From Diplolepis rosae (lineage: Eukaryota; Arthropoda; Insecta; Hymenoptera; Diplolepididae): 64,000 nucleotides of DNA. The DNA is taken from the NCBI GenBank assembly GCA_030998225.1, contig JAPYXD010000678.1, positions 1-64,000 of the forward strand. The letters are read 5' to 3'. This document shows, in pieces, positions 38,578 to 49,098 of the stretch; position 1 is the first letter of the stretch, and every line of letters begins with the position of its first letter. Position numbers and translations under genes: made by a program. The notes beneath the pieces are model-generated. The model saw only the letters and a program-made list of their open reading frames with translations. It ran no database searches and had not been told where the DNA came from.

Positions 38578-39494
38578 ATGAAAGTATTTCGAATCCTACT
38601 CACAGGCTCATCTATGTGTAAGAAGGTGTTGAACAGAAACTTCCAAAGGCACATCTAAATTATCTTTTTTTTCAGCATCAATTACAATGTTTTCTTTTCC
38701 AGCACTACGGAACGTGAATAAAGTTTTTGAGCCTTACTCACGTAAAAACAAATCAACTTTTCATTATAAATTATTCATAAAGTATAATTGACTAATTATT
38801 ATAATTATGTTTGTCGATATATATAATTTGATTATTAATTGAAATTTGTTATTCATTTTTATCGAAACTACATATGAAATTTAATGAAAGCAAACAATTA
38901 TAACATTAAAAATAAAAATTCCATTGATATCAAAAAGTATCTTGTGCGGAACCGTTAAAAGGAAGACTCTTTTATTTTCTGTATTGTATATTTCCAAAAT
39001 ATGGATTTTATAATTGCGAATTCTAAATCATTATTGTGCCTAAAAAATGTATGTCAAATCTAGATCCTGTGCAGATTCTGCAAATTTTAAGTAATACACG
39101 CATCAAGACTTTTGTTGTTTCCATTTTTATGAAATCAATTTAATTGAAAAAAAAAAAAAATAGGCGTAAGAGGGAAACTGACTATGTAAACGAAAATTGC
39201 AAATACCACATTCCAATTTTCGGATAAACCTTTGGAAAACAAACAAACAAAAATTATACAATAGGAAGACGAATAGATGTTTTATCGCGACGATGTATCG
39301 AATTTCCTGTAAATATGATCTTATAACCATGTAAGGATTTGAAATTTCATTCCCGAACCTTCAGTTTGTCGGGGACGAAAACAGCAAATTCCGGCGGTGG
39401 TTTGTTACAAGCGTATCAAGGCGGCGGAATTTTTCCAAAAATTCATAATAATAAATCATTAATTAAATTTGTATGCCACTTGAAGCGCCCGTAA

Positions 39495-39541
39495 CCCGAG
39501 CACCTTGACAAGACCGCTGATGCAGCTCATCATTGCTCGGG
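39495..39541. other. 8-bp perfect stem-loop in a GC-richer patch
   Basis: CCCGAGCA (39,495-39,502) pairs with TGCTCGGG (39,534-39,541) across a 31-base loop. The surrounding patch (39,360-39,560) is GC-richer than its neighbours. It was checked for a tRNA and does not fit one. Confidence 0.4.
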
Positions 39542-40221
39542 TCGAAGACTTTAAAAAATGGTTGGTTCAGGAAGGAAATTCCCAATCTCGCTACTTTAAG
39601 CCAAATAGTTATTAGCTTAAAATTATTATTATATAACTTCATCGTTAAGATGTTATTGATTTTATGTACTTAAACATACAAATGGTAGATCAAAGTCAAT
39701 ACAATTGTATGTTATGAAAAATTGATATACATTCATATTAAATTAAATAACTTTTCAATCAAAATATATCAAATTTAATGTTAGCATTATTAGAATATAT
39801 GCATAAAGTATATTAAAATTGAAGGTAAACTTGTATTCTTCTTAAGAAGGAAGTATTTCGAATTTAATATGCGCCACTGAAAAACAAACTTCCATCATAT
39901 GCGATGAAAGTTTAATACAGAAATTTCTAACAGTATTCCAACAAATTTTACCTGAGTAATAATTTACCAAATTAATTCGAAATTAAAACTAAAATTGGAA
40001 TAAAGGCAGGATCATTATAAATATAAATGACGAAAACTAATAGGTAAATATCTGTGGGCACTTATATAATCACATGTGTTATATTTCTATATTCTGGGTT
40101 ATATTATATTGTTTTAGATTATTAATGTAAATAATAAAAACTAACGCGTGAATATCTGTACGAATTAATATAATCGCACATTTTGGTTTGTATAAATTCT
40201 AAATTATACTATATTATGGTT

Positions 40222-40224
<3 letters not shown>

Positions 40225-40265
<41 letters not shown>
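40225..40265. repeat. AT dinucleotide microsatellite
   Basis: About twenty uninterrupted AT units. Confidence 0.95.
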
Positions 40266-40266
<1 letters not shown>

Positions 40267-40899
40267 CTTAGAACTACAAAACAACGCGAACTCATCAAAA
40301 TTTTCATTCATACTATTTCTAAATAAATGTAAACTGTAGGAAAATATTATAGATTGGCACAGGATTCAGATGACTGGAAAGTAAAAGCAAGAAAGAGAAC
40401 GCAAGTCTTAAAGAAATAAATTTATGAATCGAAATATTTAAAAATAGTACGCTAGCGCACATAGTCATTTTTCAGCTCTCTCTGGCTACGTTGTGAGAAA
40501 AGAATACATTAAAATCAGACTCAAAACGTGGAAAATCTCTCAAACACAAGTATCAATGATGTTTACTTTCTCCATAGTTTCCAAATAGTTTCCACCTAAT
40601 TTTTATATACTTTTCCCTATATCCCCTTCCGAATTTCCTATTTATGTTATTGTTAAACGCATAAGTACTGCGGTGCTTTTCCACAAACACTATAAACTAT
40701 AAATACTATAAACAAACTTGGATAGCTACAAGTTACCATAGCCAGTGCAGACGATATTTCTGAAAAGGATCTGAACCATTGTTTTTTCTAACTATGAAAA
40801 ATATTTAAGGTGTCAGCGTCCAGAATTAATAATCAACGAAATCGATTTAATTATTTTATATCGATATTTGATTTATTGGTGTCATGAAATATGATCCAA
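40266..40899. other. No gene seen
   Basis: AT-rich sequence without recognisable coding motifs or repeats. Confidence 0.4.
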
Positions 40900-41613
40900 A
40901 AATTCGGACAGTAGAGAATGTAGTTTTTCTACTTTGCCCGTCCGCGGTTCGGAACAAGTATGTCCTATCACCTGGATAGTTGACTTAGATTCGTAAAAAG
41001 GCCTAGCCAGGGCCACAAATTGGGGATTGTACTTGGGCGGACGTAAATACTTCTAAAATCTTTCCTCCGACGAAAGCCGTTTACGGGGTTGTCGCGCTAA
41101 AAAATTATACAAGTAAAATTTTTACCACTACGCTTCGCGCTGAAATAACATTTTGAGTGCGTCTGCGGTCGGTTAGCCGCGAGAGTTAACTGTGCGTGTA
41201 CAGCCTGGCGTTGAAAACCTAGCTAGTTAAATACTAACTAGCTAAGGAAATCTACATCTCGTCGAATCTCAAAACGACGAGGAGTTATTTCCTTATAACC
41301 AGAAATAGGTTTATTGTGAGACAGGAGTGGCGAAGGACAGGCGATTTACAAGTACTGCCTCCCTTCTAGTTCAAAGCCATCCATTTCTTTCTCACCTTAA
41401 AGCTATAAGGTTGAAGCAAAGAAAAAGGGCGTGTGCGCGAGTGAGTCGCGTAAGGACAAGGGTGGTTCCTTTTTGGAACCACGACAATCTCAAATCGAAT
41501 TTGGCCCGGATCTCCAGGACTTCAGCAGCCAGAACGTATTCTCCTTCTTTGCTTTTGCTCCCAGGACATCCAGTAGGATTAAGAAACTAGAAAAAAACAC
41601 AAGAAGGCGGTAA
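40900..41613. other. GC-enriched island with two neighbouring hairpins, unclassified
   Basis: This stretch is clearly richer in G, C and CpG than its surroundings. It contains two perfect hairpins: TAGCTAGTTA (41,220-41,229) with TAACTAGCTA (41,235-41,244), loop of five, and CTCGTCG (41,258-41,264) with CGACGAG (41,275-41,281), loop of ten. Two overlapping plus-strand frames (41,327-41,590, starting at GTG, and 41,431-41,613) are Arg/Ser-rich and resemble no family I know. The look is that of a retroelement leader or LTR, or of a non-coding exon. I found no diagnostic motif to decide between them. Confidence 0.35.
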
Positions 41614-42254
41614 CGTATACTTTGTATCGTTCTAATTTACTTTTTCCGTTTTAACTCATGTAAAAATGTTCAGATCGGTTTGGTTGTTTTATTTTCCTTA
41701 AAAATAAATTCTCTCTTTTTATGTATATGAATTTTAGCAGCTTGATTTAAACTTATTTGAAGCACCTTTCCCCTTTTCTTTCGTTCAAAATTAAAAGTGA
41801 TAAGCGTAGGCGTGTAGAATACACTCTCAGTCCGAGAGTAGAAGACCAGCGACCCCACATAATAATAACCGAATTTAGCTAATATTTATATTAACTAAAT
41901 TCCGCAGTTTATGGATGACCTCCGCGTACTCATTATACTAATGAATAAAATATATTAAGGGTAATTGTTTTTTTTACTTTTTATGCATTTTATTTAAATT
42001 AATAATAGCCGTACGTAACAGTTTGTACAAAGTGTTTCAAAAATAGAAAAAATTTTAAAAGCCATAAATTTTCCAACAAAGTTTTTTCGAATGATAAATT
42101 TCAGATTTTTGTTTTTTTACATATGTGGGACAAGTTTTATACAATTAAAAAAATGGGTGATATGGTTGTTTGATAATACGGTAATTAATTGTAATAAATA
42201 CGGTATGGAAGTTTCCATTATATTTATTTTCAGAATACTGTTTTTCTTTTCCAG
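41614..42254. other. AT-rich stretch upstream of the hAT pseudogene
   Basis: No coding signal. A polypyrimidine tract and CCAG at 42,251-42,254 form the acceptor for the next exon. Confidence 0.4.
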
Positions 42255-42904
42255 TGCAAAAAAATTGTACGGCGAGTTCGAAAATCGGACCCAGTGAAAA
42301 AAGCATCGGATGATATGCAAAGGGAAATGGGAATACAAGAAACTTTATGCGTATTGCAATTGGTAGAAACTCGATGGGGATCTGAACTGAAAACGGCTAA
42401 GAGGCTTGTGAAATTAAGAGTTCCATTAACTAAAGTTTTAAAAATGAAGCATCTCAAGTGTAAGAATAGTTTGACCGAAACCGAATGGAATATGCTGGAG
42501 ATGATAGTCACGATTTTAAAACCACTGAATTCAGCTACGAAATACATGGGTGGTAGCTATTATCCAAAACACTGTCCATGGCTATACCGGTATTGCATGG
42601 AATAGATGATGCTTTGGATAGTTTCGAGGAGAAATCCAGAGACGAGTTGCCTCTTGTTATTCGACTGTTTATGTGAAACTGAAGAATGCTATGAATTTTC
42701 GGTTTAGTCCGATGATAACAGATGATCTCTATATAAAATTAATGGTTTTGGATCCTCGTTTTCGATGCCTACTAATGAGCGAATCTGAGCGCGAAACTAT
42801 AATTGATAAAATAACTTCTGAAATCGAATCTCGCAGAAAGAGGGAAGTAACTTCTATTCCAGGTAAAAAAACTTTTTTAAAAGCGCAAATATAAACATAT
42901 TTTT

Positions 42905-43790
42905 TACATTCTCGTCATGGATGAGAAGGTATTGGTTTTATGTGAAAAATGACTTTCGAAATTTTCATCAAATCTTTACGTTTTGAGACCCCCTGAGTCA
43001 GAAAAAAGGGTTTTTACGAAAGTGTCTGTCTGTCTGTCTGTCTGTCTGTAGGTCGTGTGCGGCATAACTCTCGATAGAATTCACAGATTGAATTGAGCTT
43101 TGGTACACTTTATGGGAGCCGAAAAAGTAAGGACAAGTTCGTTAACCAGCCACATCCAATCAAAATTGAGGGGTTGAGCACTACTTTTGTGTTTTTGAAA
43201 ATAATTTTTTGAAAAAATCAAAAATTTCGATACTGGTTTTAGATATTGCTCATAAATCTCTAAAAATTATCCTGATAACATTTTTTGATTAAATCAAAAT
43301 TAGAAATGTTACAGCATATTCAAATTCGAAAAAAGTCAATATCAAAATTCCATTTTCCAGTTAAATTATACGAGATACGAAAAAACGTTATGATACAATA
43401 TTATTTTTTATATGAAGACCTACAAATTTGAATTGTAACATTTTTTCATAAGATGCATATTTTTCTTTATAATTAAAAAAAAAACTATTGACAATCCAAA
43501 ATTCAATTTTTTAACAATAATATGTAAAATACGAAAAAAACGTAAGAATACAAAGTTGTTAGTTTCAAAAAGATCTACAAATTTTGTCTCACACAGTTTC
43601 TGATAAAACATATATTTTTCGTTTAACTCCAAAAAATACGTTTAAAATTCAAAAATTCCATTTTTTAGACAAAATATGTGAGATACAAAAAGACGTTTAG
43701 ATGGAAAATTGTTTGCCTAAATGAGGTCTACAAATTCTCATTAAGACATTTCGGGACAGGAGGTATATTTTATGTTTTGATTTTTTTATT
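42905..43790 (+). mobile_element. Dispersed repeat, copy 1 (ATTCTCATCATGGATGAGAA-type end)
   Basis: The sequence from about 42,905 matches 51,838 downward to about 51,170 on the opposite strand. Shared parts, in order: a small palindromic end close to ATTCTCRTCATGGATGAGAA, CCCCTGAGTCAGAAAAAAGG, the TCTG microsatellite, GGTCGTGTGCGGCATAACTC, and TTCGGGACAGGAGGTATATT (ATGTATATT in the other copy). The two copies differ by substitutions and length changes. No protein is encoded. Its class is unknown to me. It lies in the gap of the hAT pseudogene. Confidence 0.75.
43023..43049. repeat. TCTG tetranucleotide microsatellite inside the dispersed repeat
   Basis: About seven tandem TCTG/TGTC units. 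The counterpart (CAGA)n lies at about 51,681-51,722 in the inverted second copy, so the microsatellite belongs to the element. Confidence 0.9.
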
Positions 43791-44654
43791 TTCAAAACTG
43801 CAGAATAAGTCTATTTTTAATCAATTTTGAGTATATTTTTAAATTTTAAATTGTTGAATTATCCCTAGACATTTTAGTATGTAAAAACATTATCTATAAG
43901 GTGTTATGTCGCCAATCTCTTCTTTCATTGCTAATAATAACTTGCTTTCTCCTTCCTTTTTAATAACATACTAAGACATTATTTTCTAAAATCGCCCTAT
44001 TCCCTTCAATACTTTAAATTTTTTGTTTTTGGCGTGTAGGTTGTGAGGATCAAACGCATCCCAAAAAAAAGAGGTGGAACTATCTTTTTTTAGAAAAAAA
44101 AAAAAAGAAAAGGAGTTACAGAATCTAATGATTGATCAAATTAGAAAACAGTTAAATATAATTTGTAAAAAGCACGTTTAATCTTTAAAATACAAGGCTT
44201 GGATCGTGTAAGTTCTTCGAAATCTGTTCAAAATTGAACGATTTTTAAATTGTAACGTTACAAATTTATCTGTTTTAAATCAAAAGACTTAATAGTTAAC
44301 ATTCATGTAAATTGTGGATCGAAGCTTCACTAATTATTTTCATTTTAAAATGATTTTAAATTTGTAAGTCATTAATTGGACGGCACTTGAAAATTAAAAA
44401 ACTTCGAAATGTACACTCCGAACATTTATCTTTTAAAATTGAGAAATATTTTTATTTTATTTTATATCTTTTGACTTGAAGCAGTGAACAGGTAAGCCAA
44501 TTAGTCACGATTTAATTCTATTATTGCAATGATAGTTGAATGATCATTTAAAATGGACTATTTTAAATTGGGTGTTTGAAATATAACTATTTAAAATTGA
44601 AGCATTTAGAATTCAACTATTTTAAATTTGACGGCCCTATGATTCAATGATATA
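43791..44654. other. AT-rich stretch with degenerate TTTTAAATTG words
   Basis: Between 44,215 and 44,640 variants of TTTTAAATTGAA and its complement recur irregularly, as an old degenerate repeat would. Similar words recur at 45,290-45,470. There is no coding signal. Confidence 0.35.
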
Positions 44655-45226
44655 AGGTAAATGTACCAGTCGTTGCGCGGTTAAGGAAACCCTTCGAGGA
44701 TTATTGAATTTAATTATAGAAAAATAAAATTTTTCGTCATATTAATCGAATCACATTTTGAAGGACACTTTTGATTTGTATTGCAAAGCTTATTATTCTG
44801 AAAATTTTCAACACTTATTAACAAATAGTCGAAAAAATGCGTTTGGCCCAGTCTTTGCGCAAGAAATTTATTATTGTATTATTTATTGTTATATAAGGGT
44901 TATCACAAATATAAATCAAAAACTTTCAAAATTGATGTCGCATAAATTGATATAAATACTTAAATGCGAGAAGAGTTCCATTTGCATAAAAAATAAGCAC
45001 AGTCATTTTATGAACTACGATTTGAACATTCCGGAATATTTTATTTTTTAGCATTTTTGAATCAACATTTACATTAAAAATTTGTTATGAGAGATGAATA
45101 ATAACCTTATGTTCAACGATATCTTCAACTTGAACACAAAAATATAAAGTAATTTTCTTAATTTTACGTAAAATATGCTCGACAGCGCAACGACTGGTAC
45201 CAGCGCAACGACTGGTACATTTACCT
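44655..45226. mobile_element. 572-bp TA-flanked MITE with duplicated right-end motif
   Basis: The left end AGGTAAATGTACCAGTCG (44,655 on) is matched in reverse complement by the right end finishing at 45,226. TA lies directly outside both ends (44,653-44,654 and 45,227-45,228), as for Tc1/mariner-type insertions. The 18-bp block CAGCGCAACGACTGGTAC occurs twice in tandem at the right end (45,183-45,218) and once, inverted, at the left. The inside is AT-rich and non-coding. It sits inside the hAT pseudogene gap. Confidence 0.8.
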
Positions 45227-45783
45227 TATGCGTTTTATAATTGTGAACATTAAAATTGTCCATTGGGTTACCATTTTAATTGTTTCATTCTGTAAATTTG
45301 GTGAATTTTTAATTTATAACTTAAATTTCTGGATTTTGTAAAGGGTGTAAATTACTCTGTGACAATTCTGAATTTTAAATGACTTCGAGTAAAATAATTC
45401 AACTGAAAAGGATTTCAGTATAAAAAACATTTTAATTTTTAATGTCTAAGTGTAATTTTTAATGCTTTAATGTCATATAATGTTATTTATGACCATATAA
45501 GCAGACTTTTCTCTTCTTTTCTTAGGTAGAATCCTACGTCAAAGAAGGCGTAATACCTGTTGATTCTTGCGTGCATACGTGGTGGAAAACTAATCAGAAA
45601 AGATTTCCACTTGTAGCGAAAGCAGCTTCAAGGTATTTGGCCATACAAGCCTCGTCAGTGCAAAGCGAGAGATTATTTTCTACCACTGGGAATATTGTAT
45701 GTCCAAAGATGCAACGCTTGCTTCCTAAACACGTGACCCAGCTATCTCTTTTTGCAACTAATTTGCGTAGAACAAACAAATAA

Positions 45784-46302
45784 ATCTTTATATAAAAAAG
45801 AAGATGCTTTTAAATATTTGTTTTTCTTTTAAAATTTTAAAGCACTTTTATGTATTCATTGTGTGAGATCGGTATGAACTTGTGCAAAACTTGCCAGACC
45901 AGGCGCTAGAAACGTTGAATGTGGCCTAGGCTGAGGCAGAAAAGCCAAGATTAGATGGCACTACATATGTATTTTCCTAGGAAATCAAGCATAGCCCAGA
46001 CCAGGTATGGGACAACATGCGGAGCCAGAGCCTAGTTTTAGTTGCGACAAAATTTATGCACGGGAAGTATTGAAATTCCTAAAATACTTTGGCCTATATG
46101 GCGTATTCTGTGCAGAACATTTTTTTGCACTATCTTAAGATATCGAGTTGAAATTTTAGGCTCTTGAATAAGAGTCACGAAGGGACTTTTTTTACTTCTA
46201 AATATTAACAATTCCAAGAACAATTTAGATAAAAATTATTTTTTAATTATAAACATTTCTTAGTGCCTTTCGTACGTAAACCGCGCTCGCTGTCAGTGGC
46301 GC
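45784..46302. other. No gene seen
   Basis: Sequence between the hAT and Copia remnants. No structure was recognised. Confidence 0.4.
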
Positions 46303-47233
46303 CTATGTGACTGAGATGTTAGGTGGCATTGGCGTCACAATGTCGATCCGTTTCTCGTCCATCAACCAGATGCGGTACCCCTTACGTTCGCTGCAGTAGC
46401 CAGCGAAAATTCCTTCCTTCGATCGTGGGTCAAGTTTCCCTTTGTTAGGAGATCGATTTAGCGTGAAGACTCTGGATCCAAACTCCCTGAATTGACTGAC
46501 GTCTGGGGTCTTCCCCATCCACTTCTCATATGCCGTTTTCCCTCTGAGACTCTTCGACTAGGGCTTTGAAGTCTTTGAAAGCGCTGAAAACTTTGTCTTT
46601 TCTTTTTAGTAGGCGTATCTCGCACCATCTGCTACAATCGTCAATGAATGTGACTGCCCATCTCGCCTTCCCGTTCGATTCCACGCGCATTGGGCCTATG
46701 ACGTCGCTGTGGATTATCTCCAGCAGTTCTGAAACCCTTTTCGACTCCTTCGGAAAAGGTGTTTTCGTCATATCGCTGCTGAGACAAATTTCGCAAACAA
46801 AATCCTCAGGTGCCTTTCCAAGATCCATGCCTAGTACGGCCCCGCTGCTTTCGCATTGGATAAGGTCCCGAACATTCAAGTGACCCATATTTATGTGCCA
46901 CGTTTCCATCGCAGTCCTTACTTTCCTCTGCTCGGCTACCTCGGCGTTGGGACTACATTCATTCCTTTTTTCTCGTAAGTAATACAGCCCGTCTTTTCGA
47001 TCAGCGACAAGAATCGCATTCCAATATCTATCAACGATTTCCGCTTTTTCCTTTTCGAAAATGACCTTAAGATTTTGATCGGCAAGTTTTCCGACCGATA
47101 ACAAATTTATTCGCAACTTCGGAACTCTAAGTACTTCGTTCACGTTTACGTTCCTTTGATGGCCGTCGATTTCGGAGACTATGGATACAGTCCCTTTGCC
47201 TTCAATTTGTGCAGACGCCGAGTCACTTGCCAT
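46303..47233 (-). pseudogene. Ty1/Copia pol fragment: GAG-pre-integrase and integrase with internal deletion
   Basis: Read on the minus strand, 47,233-46,526 gives the protease tail/linker (VLRVPKLRINLLSVGKL), the GAG-pre-integrase region (WHINMGHLNVRDLI ... CEICLSSDMTKTPFP) and the start of the integrase core (IIHSDVIGPMRVES, VTFIDDCSRW). Near 46,545 the sequence jumps to GKTAYEKWMGKTPDVSQFRE in another frame and then FGSRVFTLNR ... KEGIFAGYCSERKGYR, the region after the integrase catalytic core. The intervening part, with the second catalytic Asp and the Glu, is missing. Gag, most of protease, reverse transcriptase and RNase H are absent. The fragment ends at about 47,240, where another repeat begins. 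It is dead. Confidence 0.85.
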
Positions 47234-47244
47234 ATTTACGTTTC

Positions 47245-48260
47245 CATTGCAATTCTGTAGAGTTCCCGTGAATCAAAGTCTCTTTTATGCCACTTCTTTA
47301 TTTTTCGAGATAAATTGACGAGTTTGTCCACAAATGGCTTCCCCGAGTCATACTTTCCTAATTTTGGTTTCACTCCGCAAACTCAAATTTTAATTTATAT
47401 ATTTTTTTTAATGTAGCACAATGTGATTGCAATAAAAATCAAAGTCTTTTTTTATGCCATTTTTTTATTTTTTGAGATAATTCGACGAGTTATAAATTTA
47501 TCTTTAAAAATTAATAAAACAGCAATTTAAATATTCGTGATATTCAAAAACTTTTGTGTTTTTTCATTTTATCCGGTTTTTTATTCACAGTGAACTCAAA
47601 ATATTTTTCAATATATATATATACATATATTTTTTTTTTAATGCAGCACAATGTGACTGCAATCAAAAATCGAAATCTTTTTTTATGCCACGTTTCTTTT
47701 TAATTTAAGTGAAACGGGAAATTCATTTTACTTAAGTCTCTATCAGCCTTAAGGAACACATTCTCATCATGACACTCATGCTTCGCGCTCGATTTTCTGT
47801 ATACATTTCAGTAACTTTTTAATAAATTACATGATTAAAATAATTTATTTATTTTATTCCAAATATCTCAAAAAGGAAAAAAAATCGTAGAGTTTCTTTG
47901 AGGAAAAGATTTATTCACAGTGAACTCAAAATATTTTTCAATATATATATATACATATATTTTTTTTTTAATGCAGCACAATGTGACTGCAATCAAAAAT
48001 CGAAATCTTTTTTTATGCCACGTTCTTATTTTTCAAGATAATTCGACGAGTTTGTCCACAAATGGCTTTCCCGTGTCAAACTTTACTGATTTTTGTTTCG
48101 CTCCGCAAACTCAAATTTTAATTTTTTTTAATTCAGCACAATGTGACTGCAATCAAAAACCAAAGTCTCTTTTTATGCCACTTTTTTAGTTTTCAAGATA
48201 ATTTGACAAGTTTGTCCATAAATGGCGTGCTTTTGTCAAACTTCAAAAATTTATTTTTCG
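47245..48260. repeat. Degenerate repeats of a GCACAATGTGACTGCAATC unit
   Basis: At least five partial copies share GCACAATGTGACTGCAATC, then TCTTTTTATGCCAC and ATAATTCGACGAGTTTGTCC, and some continue to CGCTCCGCAAACTCAAATTT. They start near 47,247, 47,414, 47,644, 47,974 and 48,136. One 114-bp segment is repeated exactly or nearly so at 47,581-47,694 and 47,911-48,024. Short frames in this block come from the repeat. No function is apparent. Confidence 0.8.
47689..47911 (+). repeat. About 215-bp dispersed repeat, copy 1
   Basis: From TTTAATTTAAGTGAAAC to GAGGAAAAGATT this block closely matches 50,899-51,111 on the same strand, including CTATCAGCCTTAAGGAACAC, ATTCTCATCATGAC and GTATACATTTCAGTAAC. 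It separates the two exact 114-bp repeats, so it probably inserted there. Confidence 0.75.
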
Positions 48261-48630
48261 CAGTAAAACATGGTTTTTGGTCGAAAATCACTACTCTGCA
48301 AATTTTTGACTGGCTTGTTGATCATACGACGAAAAAAGAAAAAAATTCGTCACAAGAGACGTCACTAACTTCAGCTCAATGTATATGGCGTTGGTTACAC
48401 GTAGAAAACTTACGGATTCGTTAAAGCGTTATTTTACGTTGTGAACGTGTTACTTTGTTTTTTTATTCATAAGGAAGATATACTTAGTGTACCTTATATT
48501 TATCTAAAAGTTCACCTTATTTATATAAATTTTCTTGAATACGAGAGTATTTCACCCACCTTCCCAACGCTTAATTAAACGTTCAAACCAAATAGCTTAA
48601 AAGTATTAAGTTTATCTGAAGCGAATCGTG
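48261..48630. other. No gene seen
   Basis: AT-rich sequence after the degenerate repeats. A short open frame ending at 48,424 has no recognisable motif. Confidence 0.4.
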
Positions 48631-49098
48631 TTAAGGCCATGGACTAACCTAATCACGTGACATCCCTGCTGGAAGTAAAAAGATTGAAAAAGATAGGAAC
48701 TAGGGGATTGGAAAATATAGAACATTTCTCTCTCTCCCAACCCATCACTTTACATCTCCAAAACTCTATCTTTTTCTATCTCCGCACTTATCAAGAGTGA
48801 CCGGGAATATATATCTTTTTCTATCCCTATATCTGGTAATATCTATGCTTTCCTATCCCTTAGTCTATCCACCGACTGAAGTAGTATCTATCTTTTTCTC
48901 TATCTTTCGTGATTGACCACTTGTATCTTTTTCTATCCCTCATTTATCTCCCCATAGTGCAAATTTTAATCTCTCTCTTTATCCCTCAGTATCTATTCTT
49001 ACCACAAAATGAAGAGTGCAGTTCTAAAAAGTATTGTGTCCATTTTACATAGGGGAAGACTATTACTTCATTAGCCATAAAATATAATCACCCTTATA

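Larger units (their letters stand above)
37283..40224. other. Intergenic AT-rich stretch, no gene recognised
   Basis: Several open frames of 60-110 codons occur (for example minus strand 37,501-37,830) but they are rich in Phe, Lys and Ile, have no recognisable motif and reflect base composition. Contents worth noting are a hexamer microsatellite at 38,552 and a GC-richer patch with a stem-loop near 39,495. Confidence 0.45.
42255..45783 (+). pseudogene. hAT (BED-type) transposase, frameshifted and split by a 2.66-kb gap
   Basis: The first segment begins after the acceptor CCAG and runs from 42,255 as CKKIVRRVRKSDPVKKASDD, then LVETRWGSELKTAKRL and LTETEWNMLEMIVTILKPLN, the hAT catalytic-region pattern. 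The frame then shifts near 42,577-42,582 (MAIPVLHGIDDALDSF continues in another frame) and again near 42,672, where NFRFSPMITDDLYIKLMVL and DPRFR follow. A donor-like CCAG/GTAAAA lies near 42,861. After an acceptor at 45,521-45,525 the last segment (45,526-45,783) holds the dimerisation domain: HTWWKTNQKRFPL, YLAIQASSVQSERLFSTTGN and KMQRLLPKHV. The gap contains a dispersed repeat and a MITE. The two frameshifts make it inactive. Normally this protein cuts and joins hAT elements. Confidence 0.82.

Noticed and set aside
39360..39560. tRNA or tRNA-derived SINE
   Set aside because: The GGTCGAAG word near 39,540 resembles a B box only weakly and no cloverleaf can be drawn.
41327..41613. Two overlapping basic frames
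   Set aside because: Both are equally open, one starts at GTG, and neither has a recognisable domain.
46566..46883. 105-codon plus-strand frame
   Set aside because: It is antisense to the Copia integrase fragment.
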